In this document: positions 17,443 through 24,132 of the stretch, piece by piece
Layout: the number at the start of each line of letters is the position of its first letter
Numbering within the stretch: the stretch's first letter is position 1
Assembly: GCA_945870465.1 (NCBI GenBank)
Contig: CAMBSS010000043.1
Coordinates: 1 to 25,941 of the forward strand
Direction of reading: 5' to 3'
Origin: Bordetella parapertussis
GTDB lineage: Bacteria > Pseudomonadota > Gammaproteobacteria > Burkholderiales > SG8-41
DNA: 25,941 nucleotides
Made by a program: the position numbers and the translations under genes
Notes under the pieces: model-generated
What the model saw: the letters and a program-made list of their open reading frames with translations, nothing else
What the model was told of the DNA's origin: nothing
The model's database searches: none

Positions 17443-17930
17443 CCTGGTTCGATTACACGGTAATCGCAATCGTTGGCATATCGATCCTGATGAGCGTCAT
17501 TCACGGCCTGGTGCGCGAGCTGCTGGCGCTCGCATCGTGGGTGGTGGCGTTCGTGGTGGCGCAGAGCTTTGCGGCGAATGTCGCATCACTGCTGCCCGCG
17601 GCGCTGGAGAACCCGTCGTTGCGCCTGCTGGCCGGGTTTTTGGGCGTGTTTTTTGCGGTTTTGATAGCGATGACGCTGCTGGCGATGGCGTTGTCCGGAT
17701 TGATCAAGGCTGTCGGGCTTGGTTTCGCGGACCGCGCGCTGGGCGCGGTTTTCGGGCTGGTGCGCGGATTGGCGATAGTGGTGATTGCGGTCTTGCTGGC
17801 CGGGCTGACCGCGCTGCCGCGGGATCCGGCGTGGCAGCGGGCGATGTTCAGCGGACCGCTGGTAAATTTGGCCAGTTGGGTTAAAGTCTGGCTGCCTGAC
17901 GATATGGCGAAGCACATCAACTACGGGTAA
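17439..17930 (+). CDS. cvpA: CvpA family membrane protein
   Basis: The 163-residue protein has four predicted membrane segments and the family N-terminus ([20 protein letters not shown], then [20 protein letters not shown]). CvpA is needed for colicin V production and affects envelope stress in E. coli; its molecular activity is unsettled. The start ATG 17439 overlaps the stop of the SPOR gene by 4 nt, and purF starts 8 nt after the stop. This cvpA-purF linkage is conserved in proteobacteria and supports the call. Confidence 0.93.
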   Translation: MTWFDYTVIAIVGISILMSVIHGLVRELLALASWVVAFVVAQSFAANVASLLPAALENPSLRLLAGFLGVFFAVLIAMTLLAMALSGLIKAVGLGFADRALGAVFGLVRGLAIVVIAVLLAGLTALPRDPAWQRAMFSGPLVNLASWVKVWLPDDMAKHINYG

Positions 17931-17938
17931 GGATTGTT

Positions 17939-19456
17939 ATGTGCGGAATACTTGGCGTAGTAGCGAAAAACGCGGTCAACCAGGTCCTTTACGACGGGCT
18001 GCTGGTGCTGCAGCACCGCGGCCAGGATGCTGCCGGTATCGTGACTGCGGAGGGCGCCACCTTCCATATGCACAAGGGCGGCGGCATGGTGCGCGACGTG
18101 TTCCGCACGCGCAACATGCGCGGCCTGCTCGGCGCCTGCGGCATCGGGCACACGCGTTACCCGACTGCCGGTTCAGCCTGGTCGGCCGCCGAATCGCAGC
18201 CGTTTTACGTCAATTCGCCGTTCGGCATCGTGCTCGGACACAACGGCAACCTCACCAACACCGATCAGCTGAAAAGCGATCTGTTCCGTCAGGACCTGCG
18301 GCACGTCAATACCAATTCGGATTCCGAAGTACTTCTGAATGTTCTCGCCCACGAACTGCAGGAGGGTGCTACCAATTACAAGCTCGACCCGGCGACGATT
18401 TTCGCCGCGGTGTCGGGTGTGCATCGGCGCGTACGTGGCGCGTATGCGGTGGTCGCAATGATCGCGGGCTATGGCCTGCTGGCATTCCGAGATCCTTACG
18501 GCATTCGCCCGCTGGTCTACGGCAAAATGGAGACCGAGCATGGCACCGAGTACCTGGTGTCGTCCGAGTCGGTGGCGCTCGATGCACTGGGTTACGAACT
18601 GGTGCGCGACATTGCGCCCGGCGAAGCCATCTTCATCGATGAAGACGGTCATTTTTACTCGCAGCAATGCGCGTTGAACCCAACGCTCAATCCCTGCCTG
18701 TTCGAGTACGTGTACCTGGCGCGGCCGGATTCGGTCATGGACGGCATCTCGGTTTACGAGACGCGTTTGCGCATGGGCGAAAGCCTGGGCGACAAAATCA
18801 AGCGCAACTTTTCCAACCTCGATATCGACGTGGTGATCCCGATACCGGATTCCAGCCGTCCCGCCGCGATGCAGCTCGCCAACCGGCTCAACCTGCCGTA
18901 CCGCGAAGGCTTCATCAAGAACCGTTACATCGGCCGCACTTTCATCATGCCCGGGCAGGGGATACGCAAGAAGTCGGTGCGCCAGAAGCTGAACGCGATC
19001 GGCATGGAATTCAAAGGCAAGAACGTGCTGCTGGTCGACGATTCCATCGTGCGCGGCACCACCAGCCGCGAGATCGTGCAGATGGCGCGTGAAGCGGGCG
19101 CGCGCAAGGTGTTCTTCGCTTCCGCGGCGCCGCCGGTGCGGTTCGCCAACGTCTACGGCATCGACATGCCGACGCGCGACGAGCTGATTGCGACCGGTCG
19201 CAGCGACGAGGAAATCGCGCGCGAAATCGGCGCCGACCAATTAATCTACCAGGACCTGTCGGCGCTGATCGAAGACGTGAGCTCGGTCAATCCGAAGGTG
19301 ACGCATTTCGAAGATTCGTGTTTCAGCGGCAAATACGTTACCGGTGACGTGACGCAGGCGTATCTCGACGGCGTGGAAGCGCAGCGCCGCGAGGGCGACA
19401 AGCAGGCCGAGTTCGCGGCGTCGCAGCTTGATCTCAACCTGGAGGTCGTCGATTAA
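17939..19456 (+). CDS. purF: Amidophosphoribosyltransferase
   Basis: PurF makes 5-phosphoribosylamine from PRPP and glutamine, the first committed step of purine synthesis. The 505-residue protein begins MCGILGVVA, so Cys2 becomes the N-terminal nucleophile of the Ntn glutaminase domain after Met removal, with no propeptide. The N-terminal half has [22 protein letters not shown] and GHNGNLTN. The C-terminal phosphoribosyltransferase domain has the PRPP loop [17 protein letters not shown] and [14 protein letters not shown]. No Fe-S cysteine set of the Bacillus type is evident, which fits the E. coli-like class. It ends the cvpA-purF pair; the 186-nt gap that follows carries a promoter and a riboswitch for the next gene. 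Confidence 0.98.
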   Translation: MCGILGVVAKNAVNQVLYDGLLVLQHRGQDAAGIVTAEGATFHMHKGGGMVRDVFRTRNMRGLLGACGIGHTRYPTAGSAWSAAESQPFYVNSPFGIVLGHNGNLTNTDQLKSDLFRQDLRHVNTNSDSEVLLNVLAHELQEGATNYKLDPATIFAAVSGVHRRVRGAYAVVAMIAGYGLLAFRDPYGIRPLVYGKMETEHGTEYLVSSESVALDALGYELVRDIAPGEAIFIDEDGHFYSQQCALNPTLNPCLFEYVYLARPDSVMDGISVYETRLRMGESLGDKIKRNFSNLDIDVVIPIPDSSRPAAMQLANRLNLPYREGFIKNRYIGRTFIMPGQGIRKKSVRQKLNAIGMEFKGKNVLLVDDSIVRGTTSREIVQMAREAGARKVFFASAAPPVRFANVYGIDMPTRDELIATGRSDEEIAREIGADQLIYQDLSALIEDVSSVNPKVTHFEDSCFSGKYVTGDVTQAYLDGVEAQRREGDKQAEFAASQLDLNLEVVD

Positions 19457-19471
19457 CGACTGCAGTTGAAT

Positions 19472-19500
19472 TTGACAAGTTATCCGCCAGCGGGTAACTT
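19472..19500 (+). promoter_or_regulatory. Sigma70-type promoter with embedded inverted repeat, upstream of the SAM-II-like leader
   Basis: TTGACA (19472-19477), a spacer of exactly 17 nt and TAACTT (19495-19500) make the best promoter in the window. The predicted start near 19507-19508 coincides with the first base of the riboswitch P1 stem, which supports both calls. A 24-nt inverted repeat (AAGTTA at 477-482, CCGC at 484-487, GCGG at 490-493, TAACTT at 495-500, all +19000) fills the spacer and -10. It has no U-tract after it, so it looks more like an operator than a purF terminator. Confidence 0.75.
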
Positions 19501-19507
19501 GCAATCT

Positions 19508-19589
19508 GCGCCGATTTGAGATCAGCTTGCGGGCGCCGCCGGTAGTAATAAAGTGTCACTACCGGACGAAAAATAAATACGGCTAAAGC
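19508..19589 (+). ncRNA. SAM-II-type riboswitch aptamer with an inserted hairpin
   Basis: All core parts of the SAM-II fold can be laid out. P1 is GCGCC (19508-19512) with GGCGC (19532-19536). L1 begins GATTTG (19513-19518). The pseudoknot P2 pairs GCTTGC (19525-19530) with GC-T-AA-A-GC (19582-19589), the GCTAAA element of the class. The L3 strand ATAAATACG (19573-19581) resembles the ATAAATGTA I recall from a SAM-II reference aptamer. Unlike compact SAM-II RNAs, a perfect 8-bp hairpin (CCGGTAGT 19539-19546, ACTACCGG 19558-19565, 11-nt loop) is inserted between P1 and L3. SAM-II controls methionine genes, mostly in alphaproteobacteria, and the gene here is of that pathway. The reference comparison is from memory; a covariance search would settle it. 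Confidence 0.82.
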
Positions 19590-19596
19590 GAGCCAG

Positions 19597-19630
19597 AACC
19601 CGGTCCGCGCTAGCTGATCGGGTTTTTTAT
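19597..19630 (+). terminator. Riboswitch expression platform: intrinsic terminator before the met gene
   Basis: AACCCGGTC (19597-19605) pairs with GATCGGGTT (19616-19624), nine pairs with one G-U, around a 10-nt loop. A run of U residues follows at 19623-19628. It lies 7 nt after the aptamer and 13 nt before the start codon, so it can only act on the downstream gene. The loop and 3' arm segment AGCTGATC (19612-19619) is the exact reverse complement of GATCAGCT (19520-19527) in the aptamer's L1, giving a competing antiterminator helix. Confidence 0.82.
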
Positions 19631-19642
19631 TGGGAAATTATC

Positions 19643-20869
19643 ATGAAGAACGGTTTTACGACGACGATACTGCACGCGGACCTCGATTCGCCGATCGAGC
19701 ATTTTGCCGTGCACAAGCCGATGCACACCGCGGTGGCTTACGGTTATGCCGACTCGCGGGAGCTCGCAAAGGTATTCAAGGGCGAGCAGTCCGGCTACGT
19801 CTATGGCCGCCAGGGCAACCCGACCACCGCCGCGCTGGAAGCGAAGATCAGCAAGATGGAAGAGGGCATTGCCACCGCCTGTTTCAGCACCGGCATGGCC
19901 GCCATTGCCGCTACGTTTGTCGCGTTGCTGCGCGCTGGCGATCACGTCATTTCGAGTTCGTTTTTATTCGGCAATACCAATAGCCTGTTCGGTACCCTGG
20001 ACACTCTGGGTATTGAAATAAGCTATGTCGATGCAACCGACGTCAATAACGTCGCCAAGGCGATCCGGCCCAATACCCGGCTGGTATTCGTGGAAACCAT
20101 CGCCAATCCGCGCACCCAGGTCGCGGATCTCGCGCGCATCGGCGAATTGTGTGCCGGCCACGGCCTGCTTTACGTGGTGGACAACACGATGACGTCGCCT
20201 TATCTGTACCTGCCGAAGCGGCATAAGGCGGGCCTTATCATCAATTCGCTGACCAAGTACATCGGCGGCCACGGCAACGCGCTGGGCGGTGCGGTAACCG
20301 ATACCGGGATTTACGACTGGACGCGCTTTCCGAATATTTACGACAATTACAAGAAAACGCAGACCGCGCTCTGGGGCATATTGCAGATACGCAAGAAGGG
20401 ATTGCGGGACATCGGCAGCACGCTGGCGGCCGAACCCGCTCACCGTATTGCGGCGGGCGCTGAAACGCTGGCGCTGCGGATGGAGAAATCCTCGGACAAC
20501 GCGTTGCAACTCGCGCGCTTTCTCGCCGTTCATCCCAAGGTGACCAAAGTGTATTACCCAGGTCTCGACGACCACCCGCAGCACGGGCTGTCGAAAGAAT
20601 TTTTCAAGACCTACGGTGCGCTGATGAGCGTGGAGCTGGCGGATGGCATCGACTGCTTTGATTTTCTGAACCGCCTGCAGCTCGTGATTTCATCCAGCCA
20701 TCTGGGCGACAACCGCACGCTGGCGATCCCGATCGCACACACGATCTACTGGGAGATGGGGCCGCAGCGCCGCGCCGAAATGGGCATCGCTGACGCGCTG
20801 ATCCGTCTGTCGATAGGCATCGAAGATCTGGACGACCTGATCGGAGACTTCAGGCAGGCGCTTGGCTGA
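19643..20869 (+). CDS. Cystathionine gamma-synthase-family PLP enzyme of methionine synthesis
   Basis: The 408-residue protein belongs to the Cys/Met metabolism PLP-dependent family. It has the cofactor region YGRQGNPTTAALE, the FSTGMAAIAATF loop, VETIANPRTQVADL, DNTMTSPYL, and the Schiff-base lysine K205 in NSLTKYIGGHG. The C-terminal SSSHLGDNRTLAIPIAHTIYWEMG and LSIGIEDLDDLI are also typical. It sits right after purF, where many beta- and gammaproteobacteria have metZ, but its sequence differs from classical MetZ (for example NSLTKYIGGHG in place of the HSATKFIDGQG type). I therefore leave the symbol open between MetZ-like sulfhydrylase and MetB-like cystathionine gamma-synthase. A GGGA site lies 7 nt before ATG 19643. 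The SAM-II-like leader argues for repression by SAM and for a role in homocysteine or methionine formation. It converges with lpxH, 22 nt apart. Confidence 0.88.
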   Translation: MKNGFTTTILHADLDSPIEHFAVHKPMHTAVAYGYADSRELAKVFKGEQSGYVYGRQGNPTTAALEAKISKMEEGIATACFSTGMAAIAATFVALLRAGDHVISSSFLFGNTNSLFGTLDTLGIEISYVDATDVNNVAKAIRPNTRLVFVETIANPRTQVADLARIGELCAGHGLLYVVDNTMTSPYLYLPKRHKAGLIINSLTKYIGGHGNALGGAVTDTGIYDWTRFPNIYDNYKKTQTALWGILQIRKKGLRDIGSTLAAEPAHRIAAGAETLALRMEKSSDNALQLARFLAVHPKVTKVYYPGLDDHPQHGLSKEFFKTYGALMSVELADGIDCFDFLNRLQLVISSSHLGDNRTLAIPIAHTIYWEMGPQRRAEMGIADALIRLSIGIEDLDDLIGDFRQALG

Positions 20870-20891
20870 TTCAGGGCCAGGCGCAGCCGCG

Positions 20892-21626
20892 TCACGTTGA
20901 TTGCGCTGCGGGCAGGATGATCGACTGACATCCTGCAGCGTCGCAGCGCAGGTAACTGCCTTGCGTATACCAGTCGGCGAGCACCCAGCGCTCGCACGCA
21001 TGTCCGTCGACAAGATGCCGGTGCAGGGCCGGGCGGTGGGTGTGGCCGTGAATCAGGCGCGGATAGCCGTGTTCGCGCAAAACAGCGTCGACGGTCGCCG
21101 GCGTCACATCCATGATGGCCTCGGACTTGAGCAGCTTTTTCTCCGCATTTTCCGTGCGCAGGCCGGCGATGATCTGCTTGCGCGCGGGCAGCGGCTGCGC
21201 AAGAAACTGTTTTTGATAGGACGGGTTGCGCACCTTGGTGCGGAATTCCTGGTAGCCGGTGTCTTCCGTGCACAGAGTGTCGCCGTGCATCAGCAGCGTG
21301 TGCGTGCCGTTGAGATCCACCAGCGTCGGGTCGGGCAGCAGCTTGGCATGACAGGCAGAGCCAAAGCGCTCGCCGATCAGGAAATCGCGGTTGCCGTGCA
21401 TGACATACAGCGGAACTCCGCCGTCGCTGAGCGCGCGCAATGCCGCCAGCACAGACGAGTTGAACGGGTCGTCATCGTCGTCGCCCGCCCAGTATTCGAA
21501 CAGGTCGCCGAGGATGTAAAGCGCTTCAGCCTGCGCCGCGGGACCGCGCAGGAAAGCGAAAAACGTCTGGTTGATGGCAGGACGGGTGGGGCAGAGGTGC
21601 AGGTCAGAGACAAAAATGCTGTGCAT
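20892..21626 (-). CDS. lpxH: UDP-2,3-diacylglucosamine diphosphatase
   Basis: LpxH hydrolyses UDP-2,3-diacylglucosamine to lipid X and UMP at the inner face of the inner membrane, the fourth step of lipid A synthesis. The 244-residue protein is a calcineurin-like phosphoesterase with the metal motifs SDLHL (D8, H10), GDLFEYW (D41), MHGNRDFL (N79), LMHGD (H114) and HGHTHRP (H195, H197). GYQEFRTKVRNPSYQKQFL matches the lid region of LpxH. Start is ATG at 21626. It lies downstream of the two cyclophilin genes on the same strand, with a repeat-rich 92-nt gap between. Confidence 0.96.
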   Translation of the reverse strand: MHSIFVSDLHLCPTRPAINQTFFAFLRGPAAQAEALYILGDLFEYWAGDDDDDPFNSSVLAALRALSDGGVPLYVMHGNRDFLIGERFGSACHAKLLPDPTLVDLNGTHTLLMHGDTLCTEDTGYQEFRTKVRNPSYQKQFLAQPLPARKQIIAGLRTENAEKKLLKSEAIMDVTPATVDAVLREHGYPRLIHGHTHRPALHRHLVDGHACERWVLADWYTQGSYLRCDAAGCQSIILPAAQST

Positions 21627-21631
21627 TTTTG

Positions 21632-21712
21632 GTGATGGGTAATGGGTTATGGGTTATGGGAAGAGCCAAATGCCGCGGTTTAGCTCATCACCCATTGCCC
21701 ATTACTCATCAC
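21632..21712. repeat. Heptad-repeat inverted repeat between lpxH and the cyclophilin gene
   Basis: The left arm (21632-21660) is a run of near-identical heptads of the type ATGGGTA/ATGGGTT, after GTG. The right arm (21686-21712) is an imperfect reverse complement of it, with CCCATTGCCCATTACTCATCAC at its end. Together they can form a long imperfect hairpin of about 25 pairs with a 25-nt loop. The composition differs sharply from the coding sequence around it. It could be a dispersed repeat, an mRNA stabiliser or a transcription pause between the two minus-strand genes; no U-tract marks a simple terminator. Confidence 0.7.
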
Positions 21713-21718
21713 AAGCTA

Positions 21719-22210
21719 CTAGGCCACTTCCGCTTTTTCGATGATCACGTCTTCCACCGGCACGTTCTGGTGGCCGCCCTTGTCGGCGGTCTTGACGCCC
21801 TTGATCTTGTCTACTATGTCGGCGCCGTCGGTCACTTTGCCGAATACGCAATAGCCCCAGCCCTGCGCATTCGGCGCGGTGTGGTTGAGGAAATCATTGT
21901 CGGCGATGTTGATAAAGAATTGCGCGGTGGCCGAATGCGGGTCGCCCGTGCGCGCCATCGCGACGGTGTACTTGTCGTTCTTAAGCCCGTTGTCCGCTTC
22001 GTTCTTGATCTGCTCGCCGGTCGGCTTCTGTTTCATGCCGGGCTCGAACCCGCCGCCCTGGATTATGAAGCCGTCGATCACGCGATGGAATACGGTGTTG
22101 TTGAAATGGCCGCTTTTGACGTAGTCAAGGAAATTCTCGACCGTCACCGGCGCCTTGGCGGCATCGAGTTCGAGGGTGATGACGCCGTGATTGGTGTGCA
22201 GTTTGACCAT
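21719..22210 (-). CDS. ppiB: Peptidyl-prolyl cis-trans isomerase, cytoplasmic cyclophilin
   Basis: This 163-residue cyclophilin has no signal peptide and starts directly with the fold ([20 protein letters not shown]). The catalytic region [15 protein letters not shown] contains R43 and Q51, and the substrate-binding [16 protein letters not shown] and [10 protein letters not shown] follow. The length matches E. coli PpiB. It starts 10 nt downstream of the related exported cyclophilin gene on the same strand, so the two are probably cotranscribed and arose by duplication. Confidence 0.94.
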   Translation of the reverse strand: MVKLHTNHGVITLELDAAKAPVTVENFLDYVKSGHFNNTVFHRVIDGFIIQGGGFEPGMKQKPTGEQIKNEADNGLKNDKYTVAMARTGDPHSATAQFFINIADNDFLNHTAPNAQGWGYCVFGKVTDGADIVDKIKGVKTADKGGHQNVPVEDVIIEKAEVA

Positions 22211-22220
22211 GGTGGTTCCT

Positions 22221-22808
22221 TTATTTTGCGGCCGGCTTGTCGGCGCCGAGTATCTTCACGTCTTCGATCACGACGGGTTTGCGCGGCACATCGGACTGGA
22301 AGGGGCCCATCGGGCCGGTTTCAAGCGCGGCGATCTTGTTGACGACGTCCATGCCCTTGGTGACCTTGCCGAACACTGCGTAGCCCCAGCCCTGCGGCGT
22401 GGGGGAGCTGTGGTTCAGAAAGTCGTTATTTTTGTGATTGATGAAAAACTGCGCAGTCGCCGATTGCGGGTCCGAGGTGCGCGCCATGGCGATTGTGCCA
22501 ATGTCGTTCTTCAGGCCGTTATTGGCTTCGTTCTGCACCGGAGCGCGCGGTTTCTTCTGCGCAAAATCATTGGTGAAACCGCCGCCCTGGATCATGAAGC
22601 CATTGATCACGCGGTGGAAGATCGTGCCTTTGAAGAACCCGTCTTTTACATACTGGAGGAAGTTTTCGACCGTCTTCGGTGCTTTGTCGGCGTAAAGCTC
22701 AAGCGTGATCGTGCCCATGTTGGTCTTCAGTTCGACTTCAGGGTTGGCTGCGACGGCGAGACTGCTGAATGCGAGCGCGGCTACGGCAACAAGCGTGCTG
22801 ATTTTCAT
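22221..22808 (-). CDS. ppiA: Peptidyl-prolyl cis-trans isomerase, periplasmic cyclophilin
   Basis: The 195-residue product has a clear signal peptide ([20 protein letters not shown], cleavage expected near AVA-A). The cyclophilin domain follows, with [32 protein letters not shown] and [10 protein letters not shown]. It catalyses proline isomerisation during folding of periplasmic and outer-membrane proteins. It shares most core motifs with the neighbouring cytoplasmic cyclophilin but has a different C-terminal end ([17 protein letters not shown]). It lies 70 nt downstream of the L,D-transpeptidase gene, with a possible terminator between them. Confidence 0.92.
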   Translation of the reverse strand: MKISTLVAVAALAFSSLAVAANPEVELKTNMGTITLELYADKAPKTVENFLQYVKDGFFKGTIFHRVINGFMIQGGGFTNDFAQKKPRAPVQNEANNGLKNDIGTIAMARTSDPQSATAQFFINHKNNDFLNHSSPTPQGWGYAVFGKVTKGMDVVNKIAALETGPMGPFQSDVPRKPVVIEDVKILGADKPAAK

Positions 22809-22835
22809 GTGGGTAAACTCGTCAATGGAAAGAGG

Positions 22836-22879
22836 AAAAAATAGATAGCAGCGTCTGCAGCAAACCGAGTCCTGCTGCT
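22836..22879 (-). terminator. Possible terminator after the L,D-transpeptidase gene
   Basis: On the minus strand AGCAGC (plus positions 22874-22879) can pair with GCTGCT (22847-22852). Smaller GCAGCA/TGCTGC pairings lie inside, and a run of six U residues follows at plus positions 22841-22836. The stem is GC-rich, but it is separated from the U-tract by 5 nt and overlaps the stop codon, so it may be weak. Confidence 0.33.
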
Positions 22880-24132
22880 CAAGCCCCGCCTTCGTAAAGT
22901 ATGCGCCAGGCGCCTTTTTCGAAAATCCAGTACTGGCGTTTCTTCATCTGGTTGGAAAGATTGCTGCTCGCATAATCCTGGTCGAAGCTGACCACGGCGA
23001 GATCGTCGCGGCCCGGATAAAGAAAAGCGCTGACGCGGTCGAGCTTCAGCTTGACGTAAGTTTTGGCGGCGTTGACCTGGCGTTTTTGCTGCGACCACGC
23101 GGCAAGGTCCTGCGTGCCGGTCGAAAACCCCGGTGCGTAATGCTTGAGATAGGTCTTGGTATCGAGGCTTTCCCAGTCGCGGCGCCATTTTTCGACGCTC
23201 GCCATCAGGTCTTTGCGCACATCTTCAAGGGCCGCGGGTTTGATCCAGTCGATGCCGTCGGCAATGATGACCGGCGTAACGCCGATGCGCAGGTTCTTGC
23301 CGAGGGTTTCGAGGTCCTGGTTGGTGAGCACGACGCAGCCGTCGCTCGCGCGCGGCGGGCGGCTGTAAGTGTCGAGCGGTACGCCGTGCAGCCAGATGCC
23401 GTTGCCATTGCGGCCTTCGCGCCGGTCCATTTCGTTCGGATAGCTGATCGGGAACGCGCCGACGCCGTAGAGCGCGCCCAGTTTTTCGCGCGGCAGATTG
23501 TCGGTCACGTGATAAACGCCGAGCGGCGTTTTCTTGTCACCTTGCTTGGTCTTGTCTGAGCCGTTCTTGCCGCTGCTGACGTAGTAGTCGGCGAGATAGC
23601 GCGGCACGCCCTGGTTATTTTCGAACACATACAGCGTCGACTGGCGCGTATCGACGATCAGCACGTGCTTCTGCTCGGCGGTCATCTGTAGCAGGTATTT
23701 CGGCACGCGGTCGGCAGGGCGCTCGAAATTGACGCGCGCCAACCGCACGCGTGCTTCGTCGCGCAGGTCTTCGATGCGGTCGCGCGGCGCGTTGGGCGCT
23801 TCGCCGAGTTCGCGCAGGGGCCTCGAGCGCGCGAGCAGCAGGTCACCCTTGATCAGGTGGGCAAGGCGGAAATTCGGATAGCTCCGGATGACCTTGTCGA
23901 CTTCTGCGAGAGCCGCCTCGAGACGGTTATTGCGGATCTCGAGCAGCGTTTTCACCAGCATCGCTTCGGGTTCGATCTGTGCCGCTTCGCTGCTTGCCGC
24001 CGCAGTTTTTTGTACGGCCTGGCGGCTGCCCATCGCCGCGGCATCGAGGGCGATGACGGTGCACGCTGCGGCGACGATCAGTCGCCATACGGGGCTGAAG
24101 GTGCCGACGTTGCGCGCTGTCATGGCGGACAT
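22879..24132 (-). CDS. L,D-transpeptidase (YkuD) with C-terminal Cds6/NTF2-like domain
   Basis: The product (417 residues from ATG 24132) has an N-terminal hydrophobic segment ([16 protein letters not shown]) as signal or anchor. An alpha-helical region with TPR-like character (about 55-105) is followed by a YkuD catalytic domain at about 155-291 ([25 protein letters not shown]). The active-site motif is WLHGVPLD plus RASDGCVVL, with nucleophile C266 and H249. The residue before Gly-Cys is Asp where the classical motif has His. The C-terminal ~110 residues look like the NTF2/Cds6-like domain also seen in the neighbouring TPR protein. Such enzymes form 3-3 crosslinks in peptidoglycan or attach or release proteins from it; which applies here is unknown. 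The start codon overlaps the stop of the TPR gene (TGATG), so the pair is translationally coupled. Confidence 0.88.
   Translation of the reverse strand: MSAMTARNVGTFSPVWRLIVAAACTVIALDAAAMGSRQAVQKTAAASSEAAQIEPEAMLVKTLLEIRNNRLEAALAEVDKVIRSYPNFRLAHLIKGDLLLARSRPLRELGEAPNAPRDRIEDLRDEARVRLARVNFERPADRVPKYLLQMTAEQKHVLIVDTRQSTLYVFENNQGVPRYLADYYVSSGKNGSDKTKQGDKKTPLGVYHVTDNLPREKLGALYGVGAFPISYPNEMDRREGRNGNGIWLHGVPLDTYSRPPRASDGCVVLTNQDLETLGKNLRIGVTPVIIADGIDWIKPAALEDVRKDLMASVEKWRRDWESLDTKTYLKHYAPGFSTGTQDLAAWSQQKRQVNAAKTYVKLKLDRVSAFLYPGRDDLAVVSFDQDYASSNLSNQMKKRQYWIFEKGAWRILYEGGA

Noticed and set aside
19477..19500. Inverted repeat after purF as a plain purF terminator
   Set aside because: No U-tract follows, and it coincides exactly with the spacer and -10 of a strong promoter. 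An operator or incidental hairpin is at least as likely.
20901..21635. Plus-strand open frame opposite lpxH
   Set aside because: It mirrors lpxH over its whole length. The minus strand carries all LpxH metal-binding motifs.
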